Both the position numbers and the translations under genes were made by a program. The notes beneath the pieces were generated by a model, which was not told the DNA's origin, ran no database searches, and saw only the letters and a program-made list of their open reading frames with translations. DNA of 64,000 nt from Pegoplata infirma (Eukaryota > Arthropoda > Insecta > Diptera > Anthomyiidae): NCBI GenBank assembly GCA_963921195.1, contig OY992540.1, positions 194,216,692 to 194,280,691 of the forward strand, read 5' to 3'. Positions 33,720-44,761 of this stretch are shown piece after piece (position 1 is the first letter of the stretch; every line of letters starts with the position of its first letter).

Positions 33720-34567
33720 TGAAATAAGCATCCGCCAATTTGGCAAATTCACTAGCAGGCAATAAGGCCCATTGCGATACCGTTAATTGTCTTGAACCAA
33801 CCCGATTCTCTAAGATATTCTGCTGGAGATGTCAATGAGAACCCGTTTAGGCTATCCAGGTAATCAAGAAATCTTTGCCACAAATGCCTAAGACAGTTTC
33901 TCATTAGGCTCGGATATTAACAAAACAAGTGATTCATAACAGACTAATCCTTTAATTCCCCAGTCCCTATGTTTTCTAAAAAAAAGCCTCTGACAGGCAT
34001 ATGTAGCACTATAGTTTTTTCTCAGGTGTGAGCAGAGTCAGTCTCTTATTGGTGCTGGGTCATAGGAAAAACGGGGAAATGAGATTGCCGATTCTTTGGA
34101 AAACATTGGCTTCGATACAATCCCTCACAATGCGGAGCCTTCGATTGATGTAGGCTTGACATGGATAATCTCAAATCTTACATGAAATCAATTTCATGGC
34201 AAAATGGTCAAATGAGTTGACATGCAAGAATACTAAATGTTTGATAAGGCCAGACAAGAAAGGCGCAAACTATTTACTCAGTCTGAGTAGAAAAGACTGT
34301 CACAAACTTACTCTCCTCATTACGAAACACAATACCTGTGCTAGTCACTTGGCGAAATTGGGTGTCCCATCAGACCCTCTGTGTGCACTGCACACTGTGC
34401 AGCTTGTCTTGAGGATGAGGACCCAACAGGCCACTACGTCTGTTGTTGCCCAGCATTCTCAAGAGCAAGACTGCAGAAAATGGGCTCTGATATTCAGTCA
34501 ATGGACATGGTCCATGGACTTTCCTTGTCTGACATTTTCAGGTTTATGAAAGCAACGGAGAAATTTT
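33720..34567 (+). pseudogene. Second non-LTR retrotransposon fragment: RNase H to C terminus
   Basis: From about 34040, frames give LGHRK then (after a shift) GNEIADSLENIGFDTIPHN, the end of the RNase H domain. After a stop they continue LTCKNTKCLIRPDKKGANYL … ITKHNTCASHLAKLGV. A second shift gives ACLEDEDPTGHYVCCCPAFSRARL, the Cys/His knuckle (CxxC…H…C-C) that ends this group of LINEs. The frames lie at 34196-34549 and 34381-34569. The pieces use different frames, so the copy is dead. It differs in sequence from the fragment at 27659-28598 and is a separate insertion. The tail 34570-34700 is 3' untranslated sequence, also seen inverted at 11326-11435. Confidence 0.75.
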
Positions 34568-34767
34568 GAACAAGCAGTTTTTCACTCTCAATCATTATTT
34601 ACTAGGCTTCCTTTCAAGGGTACGGTACAATGAACTATTTTAAGTGCCTTGGATTTTCCAAGGTTTCTTTTCGGCTTGTACAACCCACCTTCAACTCAAC
34701 TCAACAAACTTTCATCAAATTATTTAGATGTTGGTTCTATTACAAGTATTTATTAGATGTAATCCTA

Positions 34768-34954
34768 GGGGCATGCACAGACTCGTAAAACGCAAAATGA
34801 ATAATATTTTTGTCGGAATGAAATCACTTTCGAAAATCAAAGTAAAGCTGAATTGCATAAAAGTGGTTTCATTCCGAAAAAATATTCGATTTGTGTTTTA
34901 CGAGTAAAACACTATTTCCAAATCCGAACGTAATTGAGTCTGTGACGTGCCCCC
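34768..34954. mobile_element. Palindromic MITE
   Basis: Ends GGGGCATGCACAGACTC and GAGTCTGTGACGTGCCCC are complementary, and so are the inner words TCGGAATGAAATCAC and GTGGTTTCATTCCGA. About 190 bp and no coding content. Confidence 0.75.
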
Positions 34955-34959
34955 TAGGG

Positions 34960-35157
34960 TACTTAACCTCATCTGAAAAGGCGATAGTTAGGTCAATTAA
35001 AGTTGGCATGGTGAGGTTGAGTTTTCTCTTCCTAGTGAACGATATTAGCTTAAGACCCTAGAACTTTTTTGTATTGATGAAATTTATGTGAACAGAGCAA
35101 ATGTATCACCATAGGAAATCTGAACAAGTGTGAAGAGTAAAAGCATATTAAAAAACA
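34960..35157. other. Short intergenic gap
   Basis: No feature recognised. Confidence 0.3.
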
Positions 35158-36802
35158 AGTATAAAGTTATAGTCGGTCAAGACCGACTATATAATACCCT
35201 ACACCGGTCCCATGGACCGATTAGATCTATATTTTGTCAAATCTTTAATAAGTGTAAAAAACATTTACAAATCAAATTTGAGTAAATAGGCTTCTATTTG
35301 TTGACAATAAACCGCTTTAATTGAATATCGGGCGAAATTTTCACTGGGGCTTAAGTCCAGAACTGGTCCGATGATAATCAGATTTGATAAGGGTACTAAA
35401 GTACGCGTTTAACATACACAAACAAATTTTAATCAAATATTTTCTATTTTCATGAAATTTGAGAGTTTTATGTGAAAATCGGAAAGGTGGTTTTTATGGG
35501 GGCTACAAGAAGAACTGGTCCGATTCCTTTAAAACTCGGAATGGTGATTTGTGCTGACGAAACAGGTTTACCTGCCAAATTTCGAAAAGATACCTATTAT
35601 AATACGTTTATTACAGTCAGGGTTGTCAGATTTTTTTTACGCTCATCGCCAAATCGGATGTCAAAAATCGCCAGAAATCGCCAAAACTCAATTTTTTTCA
35701 GTTTTTGTTAAAAAAACATAATTATTTTTATTTAAAAAAATGTATTTTGTTTTCTTTATAATGGCTAGAAAATAATAATACTCAAAAATCGCCAAAATCC
35801 TAGAAAAATACATAAAAATCGCCAAAAGTAAATTTTTTTTGGTTTTTGTTTTGTTTTACTTCAATCGGTAAATTATAAATTACTACATTTAAAATTTTTG
35901 CCAATTACTTCTAAAATCTGTCTATAGGCAATGAATTTCACTCAAAATTCATTTATGCTTGTTTTCTGCACTAATGCAAAAACCCCAATCGATCCATGAT
36001 AATCGGTCTTGAATATTTCTTAATTTTCTTATCGCTATTTTTACTCAACAACAGTGTAAAATTGGAAAAAAAAGTAATTAATTTTTTTGTGATTCTCGTA
36101 TTATAGATTTTGACTCTCCTGGACACTGGACAAATTTCCCAAATGTTTTTTTGTTTTGTTTTAATTCATAAAGAACCACTTAGACGAGCAGACTTGTAGA
36201 AAGTTTGTTGAAAATGTTAAAAAAAAGTTTTAACTGTCTAAGCGCAGCAAAAGTAAATAAAATTTAATTATTTGAAATAATGGCTCTACTAATCTTTTAA
36301 AAATATTCGGGAATTAATTTGAAAAAATTGCCAAAGAAATCGCCAATCATTTTGTAAATCGCCAAAAAATCGCCACGTCGCCAAATCGAAAAACTCGTCG
36401 CCAAACACATTTCAAAATCGCCACGTTTGGCGAGAAATCGCCATATCTGACAGCCCTGATTACAGTCATTTGAGCCAAAACTAAAGAGGACCTTTGTATA
36501 GGGGCTAGGTCTAAATATGGACCGATTTTTTCCAATTTCAATAGGCTTCGTCCTTGGGCCAAGAGAGGCTTAAGTTTCAAATTTCAAGTCAATTGATAAA
36601 AAATTGCGACCTGTATCGTGTTTACACCGTTTACATGGACAGACAGACGAACGGACGGACATCGCTAAATCGACTGAAAAGTGATTCTGAGTCGATCGGT
36701 ATACTTAAAGATGGGTCTAGGACCAATATTTCGGGTAGTTACAAACATCAGCACAAACTTATTATACCCTGTACTACAGTGTGGTGTAGGGTATAAAAAT
36801 AG
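35158..36802 (-). repeat. Dispersed fly repeat, family 2 (copy 2, with nested hAT)
   Basis: Inverted relative to 22531-23350. It begins AGTCGGTCAAGACCGACTAT, contains AGACAGACGAACGGACGGAC near 36640 and ends TGTGGTGTAGGGTATAAAA. A hAT element (35618-36458) interrupts it; the frames at 35472-35711 and 36554-36796 are translations of the repeat. Confidence 0.78.
35618..36458. mobile_element. hAT-like element with ATCGCCAAAA subterminal repeats
   Basis: Ends CAGGGTTGTCAGATTTTT and the complement of CAGGGCTGTCAGATATGG, flanked by ATTACAGT at 35610-35617 and 36459-36466. The word ATCGCCAAA occurs repeatedly in the first ~220 bp and last ~110 bp, a clear candidate transposase-binding repeat. No transposase is present. 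Confidence 0.9.
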
Positions 36803-37570
36803 TAAACGTAAAATTTTATTCTTGTGTTATCGATAAATTTGGTTATCAAATAACTAAATGTCAAAAAAAATGTAAAAATGTTACATATTTTTTTGACATT
36901 TACGCATCAATGATATCAAGTCTTGCCAACTGCTTTTTTTTTTTCATTAAATGCAGCGACTTTTTGTTTGTGTTTGGAGATTTTTGGTATTTGTTTAACG
37001 GGTTTTTATTTAAATGCAAGTAATCATCAATCATCACTATTTGTTTGTTTATTTTATGTTTCTTTTTCATTTCTTCTTTTGCTGTTTCATTCTATCAATT
37101 AATAAAAAATAAAATACAAAAAAAGCTAGTGTCATAGGGGCTTTAGTCTCAGATGGTTTAGTTGATAAGCCCATGCAATCTAAAATGGTTGGCCTATGCC
37201 AGCCGGTGACAGCAATAACAAGATCGTCAGCGTACTAAAATACTTATTAAATTCTAATTGTAGATTACTAATACTAAATATAAATATTCTTATCTCGTGG
37301 GCTAGAAAAAGTTGTAATCTATATAGTGATTGTGTGCAAATCTACGATGCTTTACAACAGTGTATCAAACTATTGCATTGCCAGGTAATATTACACCGAT
37401 TTAAAACTTGTGTGGTTTTGTAAAGCCGACATTTAAATTCTAAAACAGCTGTGGTAGCAAACATTGTAAACTATATATTTTTTTAAATTTAATCAGTTTC
37501 TAAAGAGCGGGCAGTCATTATTTACCAGATTAACTTTTGTATGTTAGGCTATTTAAAGATTACACCGTAC
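36803..37570. other. Intergenic sequence, no gene seen
   Basis: Moderately AT-rich. The frame at 37196-37423 (75 codons) matches nothing I recognise and has no supporting splice or promoter context. No repeat ends are visible. Confidence 0.4.
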
Positions 37571-38187
37571 AACACTACTTTTAACACCAGAACGAGACCA
37601 TATACACTTGAAAGTAGAGCTCCTCTGGAGTAAAACTGCATTTACAGTTTTTCATTCGGTGATCATTTGTCCTTTTTAGAGGACTTTAAAGTTTTCAAGG
37701 ACATTTAAAGTAAAAAAAAAAAAAAATATTTCTACTTATCCTACCATGCTGCGATAAAAAGCAAATGAAAGAGGAAAGTCTTCTCAAATTTTTAAACATG
37801 TCCGTTTTGTCATATCATTTTTTTTATATATAACTGAAAATATATTTTTTATTTACACATAGCCTCCCAAATATTTACTTATTTTCTTGGAAAAAAAATC
37901 TAACACCTGAATAAATGGATATACATGTGAAACTGGACCCTCCATGGAGTAAAAGTACGTTCACAGTTTTTTATTTGGTGATCCGGTCTCCTTTTAAATA
38001 GACTTTTAAGTTACAAATGACATATAAAATTCAAAAACTTTTTAAAATTACTTTTATTAGTTTTTTGCGGAAATGGTGATATAAAGTCAAACTCAAGAAT
38101 TTCAGAGGAAGTTTTTCGGCTCTGCCTTAATTTTAGGTTGTTGTTTAAAGCACGAGTTAAAAAAATACATTGTCATACATATAGCAT

Positions 38188-39136
38188 TAGAGTGTCCCTT
38201 ATTTTGGAAATGTTGGAAATGTTGAGACGGTACCCCCTCATTTTTTTCCTTTTGACTAAAAAATAACTCAGGAAAAATTTTACGCCCCTACGACCACGCC
38301 TTCCCTACGCGACGAGGCCGTAAAGAGCGGGGCCTTAAAAATCATTTTTCCATACAAAGCAAAAAATTTTTTTTTTTATTTAAAATTTTTTTGTTATTAA
38401 TTATAATATTACTTGGTTAGCTTATTCACGACAAAAAATTTTATTTTGGTGGGATAAGGCTTTCAGTTCTAAAAAATTTTTCGAAAAAAAAAATTTAGAG
38501 CTTTTGGGGTCCTACAGTAAAAATTTTTTAAAAAATATTTTTTTTTAGTTTTGACAAGCAACCGTTTTAGTTGAATTGTTGCTTTTAATGATATATATTC
38601 ATAAAAAAATATTATTCATATCTGTGACATCTTGATCGTGTATCGAAAAACATCAAAAATGCATTTTTTACCCTTTTTTAGATCACGATAAAGATGTCAC
38701 AGATAGGAATAATATTTTTTTATGAAAATATATCATTAAAAGCAACAATTCAACTAAAACGGTTGCTTGTCAAAACTAAAAAAAAATATTTTTTAAAAAA
38801 TTTTTACTGTAGGACCCCAAAAGCTCTAAATTTTTTTTTTCGAAAAATTTTTTAGAACTGAAAGCCTTATCCCACCAAAATAAAATTTTTTGTCGTGAAT
38901 AAGCTAACCAAGTAATATTATAATTAATAACAAAAAAATTTAAAATAAAAAAAAAATTTTTTTGCTTTGTATGGAAAAATGATTTTTAAGGCCCCGCTCT
39001 TTACGGCCCCGTCGCGTAGGGAAGGCGTGGTCGTAGGGGCGTAAAATTTTTCCTGAGTTATTTTTTTGTCAAAAGGAAAAAAATGAGGGGGTACCGTCTC
39101 AACATTTCCAACATTTCCAAAATAAGGGACACTCTA
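38188..39136. mobile_element. Foldback element, ~450-bp arms, 9-bp target duplication
   Basis: Two arms of about 453 bp (38188-38640 and 38682-39136) are inverted copies at clearly over 95% identity, separated by only ~40 bp. The ends are TAGAGTGTCCCTTATTTTGG. The exact duplication ATATAGCAT flanks it at 38179-38187 and 39137-39145. Nine-bp duplications with very long inverted repeats are seen in Mutator-like and Drosophila FB-type foldback elements. Transcription would yield a long hairpin RNA. No protein is encoded. Confidence 0.9.
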
Positions 39137-39400
39137 ATATAGCATATACTTGCATAAGTAAAAGTACCAATAAGTAAACACGTGTTTTATATACGATTTA
39201 TTTACATATAGACTTCAAATGTGTTTCATTTTATTGGCATAAATATTGAACTAAAGATACTTAGGCAAAAAATGCTGAAATTTTATATTTTTGACCATGC
39301 CTACAAAGCCCAATTTTTAAAAAAACTGAAATTTTATTTGTGTTATTTAATAGTGACCTAAGGGCGAATACTCTGCAATTGATTTCATATTGACATGACA

Positions 39401-39670
39401 TCACTTTTTTTTTGCTGAACATTTGGTGTGGAATGCCTCATATTTCATTGGATGCTGTTGTCGGTTAACGGACTTAGAACCTAATATACCACGATAACAA
39501 TAACCGCACTCAACTTCTGGCTGATACCATAATTTTGGTACAAAATTAATAAAAAAATATTGTTCGTAACATTCCACAAAGTTTTTAGAAATTTTTCGCG
39601 TTTTTTTATACGGTACAAATAGTCCGCAGACGACACAAAATTTATTCCGATAAGGACACTCCATAATCAC
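39401..39670 (-). CDS. Small Cys-rich ORF, possible transposon-associated zinc-binding protein
   Basis: An 89-codon frame reading MIMECPYRNKFCVVCGLF near its start and VECGYCYRG in the middle has two Cys-x2-Cys pairs spaced about 45 residues apart, an aromatic YEQYFF stretch, WYQPE, and a PMKYEAF end. I have an impression of similar short proteins (CxxC … YF … C-C … PMKFG) annotated as uncharacterised in arthropod genomes and often linked to mobile DNA, but I cannot name the family. It lies in the interior of inverted-repeat element 37575-43980 and may be a remnant of its gene. It could be a truncated exon: the frame stops soon after the PMK motif. Confidence 0.4.
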   Translation of the reverse strand: MIMECPYRNKFCVVCGLFVPYKKTRKISKNFVECYEQYFFINFVPKLWYQPEVECGYCYRGILGSKSVNRQQHPMKYEAFHTKCSAKKK

Positions 39671-40211
39671 TTTTACTTTTTGATATTTTATAATTTTTCA
39701 CTTAAAAAAAAAAACACAATTTATTGGCATAAGAGTTTTGGAACTGATAATTGTTTTTTGGCTTGCTATGTATATAGATCAAAAATTCGACTTACATTTC
39801 CTTGAAAAATTAAATAGCATATATCCCATTGATAGAAGGGTGAAGTTTAAGAACGTCTTATTAAAATCCTTAATATATATTTTCTTGGAAATATTGGGAT
39901 AGAAATCTTCAGGACTAATTTTGAAACGGCAGTGTTGATATCCTTAACATTTGGTATCCATCTCAGAAAAATAGGTGAAACATGAGTATATTAAAAAAAA
40001 TTTTGGAACTTACATGTTCTTTGTAACATTAAAGTCCCTTTACAAGGAGGCCGGAACAGCGAATAAAAACTGAGAACGTAAGTAACTGCAACAACTAAAA
40101 ATAGAGGCTGAGCCGAAAAACTTCCTTTTAAAAGGAGACCGGATCACCGAAAAAAAAAAACTGTCAACGTACTTTTACTCCACGGAGGGTCCAGTTTTAC
40201 ATGTATATCCA

Positions 40212-43178
40212 CCCGAGTAAAAAATTTTATATATAAAATGATATGTAACACAATAGGTCTGTTTGATTACTTTTTTTGTAGTAAATGTAGTAAATGAGAA
40301 ATATTGTCAAAATTTTCTCACTGAGAGAAAAATCAATAAAAGTAAAAAAACGAAAAGTAGTAAAAGTAGTAAAAGTATATTTATAATTAAATTTTTTTAA
40401 TTTATTTGAAAAATTTATTTGGACATTTTTTTTGTTTATTTTTTTAATAAAAAAATGTCATTTGGACAATCACCAAAACTTTATGCAAATAGACAAGAAC
40501 AAGGAGTTTTGACAATTTGAGGATAATATTCTATAGAACTTTCCAAAAAATTTAATTATGGACCTTATATATATAAACCCATGGAAATCCAAAAAATCTT
40601 TGAAAGAATTTTACGTTTTAGTATAATAAAACACATCTGATTTTTTCTTTAAGAAGTATTTTAAAAGTCTTCAAACAAATACTCTCAGAATCTAAGGATT
40701 TTTTCTCATTATCTTGGGACTGTCCTAAAAAAATCTTTAATACAAACGTATAAAAATCATAAAAAACATTGTCTTTCTGGAGTTGTTTTAGTTTTTAAAG
40801 GTGGAAATTTTTTTCAACTGATCCGATTTTATACATCTCCGAACTTAACCTATCGAAAATGTCTCAGATTCTGGTACTTTTTTTCTATAGAAAAAGTGTC
40901 CGTTTCTGAGACATTTTTACTTTAGAAAAAATCTTATATCTCTAATATTTTTTCTATAGAAAAAGTCTACGTTTCTGAGACATTTTTTTGTATAGAAAAA
41001 ACTTATATTCTGACACATTTTTTTTATAGAAATAGAAATATTCTGTAGAAAAAGTCTCAGATTCTGAGAAATTTTTTCTATAGAAAAAGTCTCAGGTTCT
41101 GAGAGAATTTTTCTATAGAAAAAGTCTCAGATTCTGGGACCATTTTTCTATAGAAAATGCCACAGGTTTTGAGACATTTTTTTATACAAAAAGTCTCAGA
41201 TTCAGATATTCTAATACACTTTTTCTATATAAAAAGTCTCAGTTTCTGAGACATTTTTGCTATAGAAGAAGTCTCAAATTCTGTGACATTTTTTAAATAG
41301 AAAAAGTCTCAGATTCCGCGACATTTTTCTATAGAAGAAGTCTCAGATTCTAAGACATTTTTTCAATAGAAGAAGTCTCAGATTCTGAAACATTTTTCTA
41401 TAGAAGAAATCTCAGATTCTGACACATTTTTTCTATAGAAAAAGTCTTAGATTCAGAGACTTTTTTTTAGAAAAAGTCTCGGATTCCGAGACATTTTTCC
41501 TATAGAAGAAGTCTATATATAGAAGTTCTATAGAAAAGTATCAGATTCTGAGACAGTTTTAAATTTAAAGGTTCTAAGTTTCTGAGAAATTTTTTCTATA
41601 AAAAAATTATCGGATTGAGACATTTTTTATATAGAAAAAGTCTCAGACTCTGAGACAGTTTTTCTATAGAAAAAGTCTCAGATTCTGAGACATTTTTCCT
41701 ATAGAAGAAGTCTCAGATTCTGAGACATTTTTTCTATAGAAGAAATCTCAGATTCTGGAAGATTTTTTCTATAGAAGAAATCTCAGATTCTGAGAAATTT
41801 TTTCTGTAGAAATTTTTTATATGGAAAAAGTCTCAGACTCTGAGACAATTTTTCTATAGAAAAAGCCTCAGATTTTGAGACATTTTTCTTTAGATAAAAT
41901 CTCGGACTCTGAGACATTTTTATTTAGAAGTAGTCTCAGATTCTGAGACATTCTTTTTTTTATAGAAAAAGTCTCAGATTCTGAGAAATATTTTCTATAA
42001 AAAGTCTCAGACTCTTCGCTATTATTAGGTCCTAGACCGAAATGTGGATGCGTAACACACGGAATAACAAAGGAAGGATGCGTTACACACTAACAAGCTT
42101 AGAATGTGGGAACTTTTTCGATTTTTTCCTACCAAGGGATGATGTTAAGCGTGTTTAAATGAAGATTTGTTTATATTTTAAACGTTCCAAAGATATTCCT
42201 ATTAGCTTTGTACATGTACTGCATATTTGTTTAGATTTTTTGTTGTAAGTTCATCTTGAATGGAATTTGCACATAGATTTTGCTTTTTATTTATTTTTTT
42301 TTAAATATTTTTTTGTAAATAAATATGTATAAAAATTTGTAAATAATTTTTTGACATAATTTCCATACTTACGCATTGAAATTTTGCCGGTAAATTGTAG
42401 TAAAAATAAAGCAAAAGAGAAATAAATTTTCTCTTAAATTGATTACTACATTTACTATTTTTATGTGTACTCGAACGGTTTTTGAGCAAAAGTAGTAAAT
42501 TGAGTAAAAAATAGTAAATTGTAGTAGGTAAACAAACAAAGCTAATATATATTTATACGCAATTTGATCCGAATAATGGTGGATGTTTTTGCATTAAAAA
42601 AGATCAACTTGTATAAAATATGATTTGATTTCATCCGAATTTTGACCAGACATTGCCATATATTAGTGGATCTAAATAGATCTAATTGCATAAAAACATG
42701 TAAAATCCTGGTGTTTTTTGGTTTGGGTTGAGATACACCACAGGTCAACGATACATTCACCAAACATATAATTTTCTTAAACAAAAAAATGTTCGGGTAC
42801 GCTTCGAACCAGATAGGTGATATACATAACCCTAAAAAGGAAATGTTTAGGAACATTTTAAAAAGTTTCTTATACTTTGCCTTAAAAACTTACAAAATTG
42901 TTAGTTAAATGGAAACATATAGTGTTATACATATATGGAACAGAATATGATATATATAATTTTATATTAAATTATACAGAAAAACAAATTTTGTATTGAC
43001 CCTCATATAATTTTATATAATTATATCAACCGTACACCTTTTAATCCGAATCATGATTCAATTATTTATGACTGCATTTAAAAATTTTTGAAAATATCTC
43101 ACGCGATGTATAATCATATATGATTTATTATGTTTGCATCAAGTTATATATTGTTATATATGTTTATTTTTACTCGGG
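40212..43178. mobile_element. Inserted element with CCCGAGTAAAA ends and CA duplication
   Basis: Ends CCCGAGTAAAAAATTTTATA and the complement of CCCGAGTAAAAATAAACATA, flanked by CA at 40210-40211 and 43179-43180. The undisturbed left arm of the host element (near 37920) shows the empty site. Inside are AGTAGTAAA-type repeats (40270-40380, 42390-42530) and the 34-bp minisatellite. No transposase was recognised; the frames at 42301-42489 and 42542-42856 (minus) are not supported. Confidence 0.65.
40840..42020. repeat. 34-bp two-palindrome minisatellite, second array
   Basis: About 30 units of AGTCTCAGATTCTGAGACA joined to TTTTTCTATAGAAAA. The unit is the same as at 2640-4546 but read mostly from the other strand, with GTCTCAG/CTGAGAC completing the palindrome. 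It ends abruptly at a family-1 repeat scrap near 42020-42070 (GGTCCTAGACCGAAATGTGG). Confidence 0.9.
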
Positions 43179-43598
43179 CATTTATTTATGTGTTAGATTT
43201 ATTTCCAAGAAAATTGGTTAATATTTGGGAGGCTATGTGTAAATAAAAAAATATATTTTCAGTTATATACAAAAACTTATTTTTTTTTTACACTAAACTA
43301 ACAAAGTGAGAAGGATGAAATTTAACAATGTGTTAGTGCATATCAATGTCCTTATCATATATTTTTTCCGGAAGAAATGGCTGGAAATTCTAAAGGATAT
43401 TAAAGGACAAAGTTTTGAAAGGACCTTATTGATATCCTTTTAACCTGATATGACAAAACGGACATGTTTAAAAAATTGAGGAAGCTTTCCTCTTTCATTT
43501 GCTTTTTATCTCAGTATCGTAGGATAAGTAGAAATATTTTTTTTTTTTTTTACTTCAAATGTCCTTCAAAACTTTAAAGTCCTCTAAAAAGGACAAAT

Positions 43599-43866
43599 CG
43601 CTCCTTTACTTGTATAGTGTCATAACTCAAAATATTTCATTTTGCAGAAAACAAGTTTAAAGTTTACTATTCAAACTGGTTTTTAATTGAAAACGGCCGG
43701 TACATAGAAAATGTAATAATGGCGTGTACTCTTCTCAAACGGTGAGTTCAAAAGATATTAATACGAATTTTTGACACAATATAAAGCATGATATAACGAA
43801 TAATTCTGCATCATTAACTCAAAAAACTAATTTTTTGAGTTATGACACTATACAAGTAAAGGAGCG
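43599..43866. mobile_element. 268-bp MITE, CGCTCCTTTACTTGTATAG ends
   Basis: Terminal repeats CGCTCCTTTACTTGTATAG…CATAACTCAAAA are complementary over ~38 bp. AAAT flanks it at 43595-43598 and 43867-43870. The host element's other arm at about 37670 is an empty site. A diverged copy, interrupted by a hAT, is at 24051-25812; both copies lie just upstream of P450 first exons. Confidence 0.82.
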
Positions 43867-44134
43867 AAATGATCACCGAATGAAAAACTGTAAATGCAGT
43901 TTTACTCCAGAGGGGCTCTACTTTCAAGTGTATAAGGTCTCGTTCTGGTGTTAAAAAAAAAGTTGAAATTTGTCTTACAGTGTTATAAGACATGAGAAAG
44001 ATCTTCATAAAATTTTAAAATAGAAAAAAATCCTACAATAACACAGCTCAATACAATTTATTCAAGTTCAACAAGACTGATAAAAACAGTCTAGAAATTT
44101 GAAACAATTTTAAATTTTTTGTGTGTTTGATTAG

Positions 44135-44168
44135 TTAGTCTAATTTTTAAAATCAATCTTACAACACT
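44135..44168 (+). promoter_or_regulatory. Probable initiator of exon E
   Basis: TTAGTC at 44135-44140 is the same initiator variant as at exon C, and ACACT begins at +28 (44164). This gives a leader of about 57 nt before the ATG at 44194. No TATA box at the expected position. Confidence 0.3.
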
Positions 44169-44193
44169 AAATTTTGTGTTTTGTTCATTTTCA

Positions 44194-44755
44194 ATGTATT
44201 TAATATTAATTATTAGTACAATTTTTGCAATTTTACTAATAACTTTTGGAAAATTCGTTAAAAGTCTCATACGTACCTGGTATTTATCACAAAAATTTGT
44301 TGGCCCTAAAACTTGGCCGGTGTTGGGCAATGCGAATTTATTTATTGGTGCACAACCGGAAGATGTTTTCAACATCATTTCAGATGTTCTAACAAATTAT
44401 GGTAAAACCGTAAAATTTTGGTTTGGCCTTGAATTTAGTATCTTTATGTTGGATACTAAAGATGTGGAATATATTTTGGGTACAAATCATTTGTTGGTGA
44501 AATCCAAGGAATATGGTTATTTAAATAATTGGTTATGTGAGGGTTTACTTATAAGTAAACCGACCAAATGGTTTAAACGTCGTCGGATTTTAACACCCGC
44601 ATTTCATTTTAAGATATTGGAACAGTTTGTGGAGATATTTGATCGTAGTACACGTGACTTTATTATTAATTTGCAAAGAGAAAATGAAAAAACCAGTGGC
44701 GGCATTATCAACATAGGTCAATGGGTTACTTTGGCTACACTAGATGTTATCTGTG
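44194..44755 (+). CDS. Cytochrome P450 CYP4-family first exon E
   Basis: Encodes 187 residues plus one base. The frame is open from 44176, but the second ATG (44194) is preferred because it aligns with the starts of exons B and C. Features: anchor 2-19, GPKTWP hinge, KTVKFWFGLEF, WLCEGLL, helix-C motif W126-F-K-R-R130 followed by RILTPAFHF, and a DVICG end. The phase-1 GTAAGT donor lies at 44756-44761. It is a more distant member of the B/C group and is separated from them by the different exon D, so the cluster did not grow by simple neighbour-to-neighbour duplication. No haem-binding exon follows in the remaining 19 kb. Confidence 0.9.
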
Positions 44756-44761
44756 GTAAGT

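Larger units (their letters stand above)
37575..43980. mobile_element. Large inverted-repeat element carrying three later insertions
   Basis: The left arm (about 37575-38020) matches, inverted, a right arm broken into 40120-40211, 43181-43598 and 43867-43980. Shared words are AACACCAGAACGAGACC, TCATTCGGTGATCA, TTACACATAGCCTCCCAAAT and ACTGGACCCTCC. The arms show clean empty sites: the left arm lacks the MITE (43599-43866) and the 2967-bp insert (40212-43178) present in the right arm. The interior also holds the foldback 38188-39136. The right end is about 155 bp before the putative exon E initiator. Outer target duplication not resolved. Confidence 0.7.
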
